From: Bacteroidales bacterium
Lineage (GTDB): Bacteria > Bacteroidota > Bacteroidia > Bacteroidales > UBA932
DNA: 39,153 nucleotides
Assembly (NCBI GenBank): GCA_023230265.1
Contig: JALNXR010000001.1
Location: forward strand, 1 to 39,153
Reading direction: 5' to 3'
In this document: positions 34,365 to 39,153 of the stretch, one piece after another
Numbering within the stretch: position 1 is the first letter of the stretch
Layout of the letters: each line of letters begins with the position of its first letter
Program-made: the position numbers and the translations under genes
The notes under the pieces: generated by a model
The model's input: only the letters and a program-made list of their open reading frames with translations
Told to the model about the DNA's origin: nothing
The model's database searches: none

Positions 34365-35537
34365 ATGAATGTTAACGGAGATGGATCAGGACGATTTGTT
34401 AATTGTTCAGGCGGTTATCAGGCTTTTGTGCCGAATCAATTGCCGCCTGATATTGTTTTTTCAAAGTCACTATTACGTGCCCTATCTGATGCCGATAGGT
34501 TGATTGGGCAACTGGCAGGAGAAGGGCGTGCTCTTCAGAACCCGCACTTGCTGATGAGGCCATTCATAAAACGAGAGGCGGTCCTTTCCAGCCGTATTGA
34601 AGGAACACAGGCAACATTGGGTGAACTTCTGGTTTCTGATGCAGGAGCTTCTGTTGAAAGAAGTCCTGATGATTTACGAGAAGTCGGAAATTATGTGATC
34701 GCTCTTGAATATGGTATTTGTCGGTTGAAGGAGCTTCCTTTATCTCTTCGCCTTGTTTTGGAGTTGCATGCAAAACTGATGAAAGGTGTTCGAGGCGGAC
34801 ATGCCACTCCTGGCGAGTTTAGGCGTTCGCAAAATTGGATAGGTATTCCAGGCTGTACTCTCCAGAATGCTTCGTACGTGCCGCCGCCAGTTTCGGAGCT
34901 TATGAAATGCCTAGCGGAATGGGAGATTTTTTTGCATGATCGGTCATTGCCACCTTTGATTCAAGTCGCGATGCTTCACAGCCAGTTTGAAGCAATACAC
35001 CCCTTTTTAGATGGTAATGGTCGTGTTGGCCGGTTGCTGATTACACTGTTCCTGATCGAAAGAGGTATTCTACCCACACCCCTATTATATTTAAGTGCAT
35101 TCTTTGAAGCAACTCGGAGTGACTATTACAGTGGACTTGCCGGTGTAACCCAAAAAGGAGCATGGAACGAGTGGATTGAGTATTTTCTTAACGGTGTTGC
35201 CCGCATGTCGGAGGATGCGCTTAGCAGGGCGGAAAGAATGAACTCTTTATTGATTATCTGGCGTCAGCAAGCAATAGGACGAAGCAAAGTGCCCTTAAGA
35301 ATATTAGAGATGATTGAGGAAAACCCATACTGTACGTTAAAGCGGATATCCGAGAAATTGGATTTGGCATTTTCAACCGCGCAGAGGGGAGTTGATAAGT
35401 TAATAGAATCAGGCGTGTTAGTGCAAGTTGATGCATCTAAACGAAATCGGGTTTATTGTGCGCAGGGCATTATGGATATTCTGAATGAACCGCCAGCGTT
35501 CCTGAGTAAGGGGCATAAGGGCCAGCCCCTGATTTAG
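34365..35537 (+). CDS. Fic-family protein (class II, AMPylator-like)
   Basis: The 390-residue protein has the catalytic HPFLDGNGRVGR at 212-223 and an N-terminal inhibitory motif SSRIEG at 75-80 (S/T-x3-E-G/N), which defines class II Fic proteins that restrain themselves. A winged helix follows at the C-terminus (LRILEMIEENPYCTLKRISE). The activity would be AMP or another nucleotide-like group transfer to a protein; the target is unknown. The gene has its own promoter and no separate antitoxin gene. A stub of a second copy is at the end of the window. Confidence 0.93.
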   Translation: MNVNGDGSGRFVNCSGGYQAFVPNQLPPDIVFSKSLLRALSDADRLIGQLAGEGRALQNPHLLMRPFIKREAVLSSRIEGTQATLGELLVSDAGASVERSPDDLREVGNYVIALEYGICRLKELPLSLRLVLELHAKLMKGVRGGHATPGEFRRSQNWIGIPGCTLQNASYVPPPVSELMKCLAEWEIFLHDRSLPPLIQVAMLHSQFEAIHPFLDGNGRVGRLLITLFLIERGILPTPLLYLSAFFEATRSDYYSGLAGVTQKGAWNEWIEYFLNGVARMSEDALSRAERMNSLLIIWRQQAIGRSKVPLRILEMIEENPYCTLKRISEKLDLAFSTAQRGVDKLIESGVLVQVDASKRNRVYCAQGIMDILNEPPAFLSKGHKGQPLI

Positions 35538-35638
35538 AACTTAGCGTGTCTTAAATTTCAGTTATGATGGTAGATTAGCAGAAGTTTATGGTATATGTTG
35601 AATGCTTGATGCGGCCTGCGCGATTGGAGAAAGAGAAA

Positions 35639-38004
35639 ATGTCCAATAATGATAAGAGCAGTAATGAGCAGGAGCCTTCAAAAGGTCAGGTTAAAATGAA
35701 AAGCGGCCTGTTTCAAAAATTAGTTGAGAGTATAGAAGAAGCAGGGAAAATCCAAAAAGGTATGTTCAGGAAAAGCTCAGCTTTTTTTATGATTTGTTCC
35801 ACTGCCGACGTGATATTTATGCGCAACGTTTTGAGAGTAAAAAGAGCGGCAAGAGTGGATATCAACCAGTTTGTGTGAATTTATGGAAAAAGCCGCTTTG
35901 TCAGAAACCAAAGGCAAAGTGTAATAGATGTCAGCATCGGTTATTGGCTCCGTTAACAACCGATGTTTTGTCCCAGCATCTGGGAGGGAGGATCACAGTT
36001 GGAATATATCCTTTGCTTCAAAATGACTTTTGCCGGTTCCTTGTTGCTGATTTTGACAAGGCGGGCTGGCAGGCTGATGCGTCAGTCTATATGCAGGTAT
36101 GTGGGAATCGGGACATTCCAGTTGCTTTAGAGCGCTCCCGTTCTGGAAACGGCGGGCATGTTTGGATATTTTTTGAAAAAGAAGTTCCTGCTCGTCTGGC
36201 GAGGCAAATGGGTTCTTCTCTCATTACGGAAGCGATGATGGTTCGACCGGATATGGGGCTTGATTCGTATGACAGGCTCTTTCCTAATCAGGATACTTTA
36301 CCAAGCGGCGGATTCGGAAACTTGATTGCATTGCCATTGCAAAGAGGACCAGCTTTATGCGGTAACAGTTTATTTGTTGATGCAGCTTTCAGGGTTTATT
36401 CAGATCAGTGGGCCTTTTTGTCATCGCTCAGACGAATGGCGGTTGGTGAAATAGAACAAGTGGCCTTAGCTGCAAAATATGCGGGCAGGATTGTTGGAGT
36501 CCGCCCTGTTAGCGTGGATGATGAATCTGAAGACCCATGGTCGTTACCTCCTTCACGCCGTAAGAAAAAGGCGGAAATTTTTAATAATATCCCCAAGGAA
36601 ATAACGCTTGTTCTGAGTGATGAAGTATATGTGCCTAAAGAGCACCTTCCTCCTGTTTTGTTAAATGAAATTGTGAGGTTGGCCGCATTTCAGAATCCTG
36701 AATTTTATAAAGCGCAATCTATGCGACTTTCTGTTTACGGAAAACCACGCGTTATTGGTTGCGCTGATGATACCGGTGAGTACATCGGGTTGCCCCGTGG
36801 TTGTCTTGATGATTTGCTGGTATTTTTTCAGGAGTTGGGGGTTGTTGTCGTAGTTGAAGATAAACGCTATGAAGGCGTGGAGCTTAATGTGTCGTTTACA
36901 GGGGAGCTTTGGGTCAAGCAAGACCTTGCAGTCGCGGAGTTATTGAAACATGATTTTGGAGTATTGTCGGCATCAACTGCATTCGGTAAAACAGTTGTTG
37001 CAGCATTTATGATTGCCAAGCGAGGAGTGAATACATTGGTGTTGGTGCACAGACGACAACTCATGGACCAATGGGTTGAACGCCTTCGCATGTTTCTGGA
37101 TATTGATCGAAAAAAAATAGGTTCGATTGGAGGTGGAAAGCGTAAGGCAACTGGTGTTATAGATGTTGCTGTAATGCAAAATATTTGTCGAAAAGGCGAG
37201 GTTGATGATCTTGTCGCAAATTATGGACATGTGATAGTCGATGAGTGCCATCATGTTTCAGCGAGAAGTTTTGAGTTAATTGCTCGGCGTTGTCGCCCCC
37301 GCTATATGTTGGGTTTATCGGCAACTGTTGTTCGTAAGGACGGGCATCACCCTATAGTGTTTATGCAGTGTGGTCCGATTAGATTTCGCGCTAACGACAA
37401 GGAGGAGGCCGCCGCTCGCCCATTTACACATATAGTGGAGCCAATTAGCACTGGGTTTACTCTTCCCTCTGATGTTGAGGACGAAAAGATACAAATCCAG
37501 GATGTTTATAGGTTGCTAATTGAGGATCAACAACGGAATCAGCTGATAGCGGATAGGGCTCTCTTGGCTTTGAGCGAGGGCCGAAGTCCAGTGTTGTTAA
37601 CAGAACGTCGACAGCACCTTGATTGGTTCAGTGAATTTTTTGAGGGACGTGTTGAACATCTTGTGGTTTTGCATGGGGGAATGGGGATAAAGGAACGACG
37701 GATAAAACAAAAGATCCTTGCGGATACTGTGGAAAACGGATCTAACCGGCTTATTCTTGCAACTGGAAAATATCTGGGGGAGGGATTTGATGATGCCCGA
37801 TTGGATACATTATTGTTAGCAATGCCTGTGTCTTGGAAAGGGACTATTTCCCAATATGCAGGACGGCTACATCGTCTAGCAGCAGATAAAAGAAAAGTTG
37901 TTATCTATGATTTTGTGGACGAATCAGTGCCTGTTCTCAAAAGAATGTTTGAGCGTCGTTGCAAGGGGTATGTTGCGATAGGATATTCCTTTAAAAAAAG
38001 CTAA
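35639..38004 (+). CDS. TOTE-type primase-helicase with apparent frameshift
   Basis: The AEP primase part shows SKKSGKSGYQPVC, a CNRC pair, RFLVADFDKAGW and ERSRSGNGGHVWIFF, as in TOTE conflict-system primases. An XPB/UvsW-like SF2 helicase follows, with STAFGKT (Walker A), VDECHH and LSATVVRKDG, then QYAGRLHRL. The primase N-terminus (KLSFFYDLFHCRRDIY) begins before the first in-frame start at 35794 (a TTG). Upstream, a different frame from ATG 35639 (GGAG nearby) gives a fitting leader ending KIQK. One added A in the run at 35754-35758 would join them into one protein of about 788 residues. As read, only the TTG 35794 product (736 residues, part of the primase missing) is continuous. No nuclease domain follows the helicase. 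Confidence 0.78.
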
Positions 38005-38013
38005 GGGTGTTTC

Positions 38014-38098
38014 ATCGACAATCAATATGTGTCGCGCTATTTTTGGGATTATCACAATGGCAGGCTGACAGAGAAGGAGTGGGTTAAGAAGTTTGGAA
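38014..38098 (+). pseudogene. HEPN gene fragment, copy D
   Basis: This matches the complete gene at about 29763-29848 and is nearest to copy B. It starts 10 bases after the primase-helicase stop and opens the right-hand degenerate duplication. Both gene ends are absent. Confidence 0.8.
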
Positions 38099-38126
38099 AG
38101 CACAAAGCAACATTAACCACGAAAAG

Positions 38127-38393
38127 CCTAGCGCAGCATAGCCGCAACCAATTCTTTATCTCTCACAGAGGCACAGAGTTCTCTGAGTTGTTTCAGAGTT
38201 TCCACCAGCAAAGACTCAAAGGCGTAAAGTTCGGGCTCGACGTTCCCAGTTTTCCACATTTTTCACCTCTAAGATTTTTCACCTTAAAATATTCTCTCAG
38301 TGCTGCGAAAAGTTCAGCTACTCTCTGTGTTCTCTGTGCCTCTGTGAGAGATAATAAACGTACAAAAAAAACAAGAATATGAATGATAGTAGT
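38127..38393. mobile_element. MITE-like insertion of 267 bp
   Basis: Compared with the left copy near 31688, 267 bases are inserted after one ACGAAAAG unit, which is present on both sides (38119-38126, 38394-38401). Internal inverted repeats of 23 bases (38156-38178 and 38332-38354, starting TTATCTCTCACAGAGGCAC) bracket the middle. There is no gene inside. The duplicated ACGAAAAG may be a target duplication or a unit of the repeat array. Confidence 0.6.
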
Positions 38394-38643
38394 ACGAAAA
38401 GCACGAAAAGCACGAAAGGGGGTGCGTAGCTGAGTTTTTTGGCCCGCGAATCTCCGCGAAAGGATAAGGGTATTTCATCTCCGCTTCCGTCTTCGCGCTT
38501 CGCGTCTACGCCGTGACAAGACGCGGGGTCGCTAATCGCTTGAAATACTCTTATCATAAGATCACTTTTAAAAACAATCTAGCGCACCCTCTGTGCCTCA
38601 GTGTCTCAGCGGCAAAAAATTGGTTACGGCTATGGTTCAGCTT
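38394..38643 (+). repeat. Composite dispersed repeat, right copy
   Basis: Nearly identical to about 31685-31933, including the ACGAAAAG units, the palindromic block and the end CTATGGTTCAGCT. There is no gene. Confidence 0.85.
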
Positions 38644-38697
38644 TCCACTGCTAATGTTGACACACTTGACGATCTAAAGCAACTTGTCAAAGCGAGA
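38640..38697 (+). pseudogene. AbiEi/AbiEii stubs
   Basis: GCTTTCCACTGCT and GTTGACACACT match 32074-32100 of AbiEi. TTGACGATCTAAA and ACTTGTCAAA match about 33337-33362 of AbiEii. Together they are what remains of the AbiE pair in the duplicate, about 55 bases. Confidence 0.75.
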
Positions 38698-38698
38698 A

Positions 38699-38909
38699 TT
38701 GAGCTGGTTGAAGGCGGCGAATGAAAGCTTTGGCAATTAAGGACACGGTGATCTTTGTCGGTATTCTCTTTGACCGTCTCTATGTGCTGCGCAATCAGCT
38801 GGTGCATGGCGGTACCACCTAGGAGAGCAAGGTCAACCGCGATCAGGTATGCGATGGCTATCGCATTATGCAGGATTTCGTTCCTGCCATCATTCATATC
38901 ATTAGGGAG
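38699..38909 (+). pseudogene. HEPN gene fragment, copy E
   Basis: This matches about 29549-29570 joined to 29871-30055 of the complete gene. The join is at GAAAGCT, present at both ends of the missing 305 bases. Copy C lost a similar stretch at different breakpoints, so the deletions are independent. A TAG now interrupts the frame (ACCTAGGAG). Confidence 0.85.
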
Positions 38910-38953
38910 CTTTCATCTATTCTCTATTTAATGCGTTACCGATAATAAGCGTG

Positions 38954-39153
38954 TTGACTATTCTCGTTTAATCTCTTATTATCAAAGCTATGAATGTTAA
39001 AGGACATGGATCAGTACGATTTATTAATTATCTGGCGTCAGCAAGCAATAGGACGAAGCAAAGTGCCCTTAAGAATATTAGAGATGATTGAGGAAAACCC
39101 ATACTGTACGTTAAAGCGGATATCCGAGAAATTGGATTTGGCATTTTCAACCG
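38954..39153 (+). pseudogene. Fic promoter and shortened Fic gene, second copy
   Basis: The TTGACT/TATTAT promoter (38954-38982) and ATG (38990) are preserved. After about 10 codons the sequence jumps to the part equal to 35255-35380 of the Fic gene, so the catalytic domain is missing. The join changes the frame and a stop follows. The last roughly 120 bases are identical to the upstream gene. The window ends inside it. Confidence 0.85.

Overview
The window is a defence island from an unidentified bacterium. Every gene I can support lies on the + strand. Moderate GC content (roughly 45 % by eye), Shine-Dalgarno sites and bacterial gene families indicate a bacterium. Dispersed repeats occur between and inside genes, such as runs of CACGAAAAG, imperfect palindromes of ATCCGCAGATT type and GTGCAAAGGTGCAGG runs. 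Repeats of this style are familiar to me from repeat-rich environmental genomes (PVC-group or deltaproteobacterial), but this is a weak taxonomic hint only.

Layout. 1-397 is non-coding with a large inverted repeat. 398-2044 is an AlbA_2 (Schlafen-like) ATP-binding regulator. 2349-18816 is a complete type 3 BREX operon in the expected order brxF, brxC, pglX, brxHII, pglZ, brxA, interrupted by three extra genes. These are a second AlbA_2 gene between brxC and pglX, a HEPN-like protein of unknown family between pglX and brxHII, and a four-helix-bundle (S23/IVS-type) gene between brxHII and pglZ. Two of the three extras are bracketed by inverted copies of dispersed repeats, and two core proteins (BrxC, PglX) carry translated repeat insertions.

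18828-19088 is the tail of a UvrD-like helicase. 19171-29134 holds a second apparent system: a giant double-GHKL (sacsin/Hsp90-like) ATPase followed by a SNF2 helicase. The ATPase gene is split by an IS4-family element (21037-22577) with 9-bp target duplications. Removing the element restores one 1875-residue frame.

29450-39153 is a mosaic of short defence modules: a HEPN protein, a PD-(D/E)XK nuclease with a small upstream ORF, a toxin-antitoxin remnant, AbiEi/AbiEii, an IS1182-like remnant, a Fic protein, and a TOTE-type primase-helicase with an apparent single-base frameshift. Fragments of the 29450 HEPN gene recur at four later places, mostly at module boundaries. The last 1.1 kb is a shrunken duplicate of about 31.57-35.38 kb, from which blocks were lost at short microhomologies.

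How the parts may work together: BREX-3 (PglX methylation plus BrxC/BrxF/BrxHII/PglZ/BrxA) would mark self DNA and block phage. The HEPN, AbiE, Fic and TOTE modules look like additional, partly abortive layers. The ATPase-SNF2 pair and the HEPN-like protein inside BREX are the best candidates for something little described. All family assignments were made by reading motifs, without database searches.
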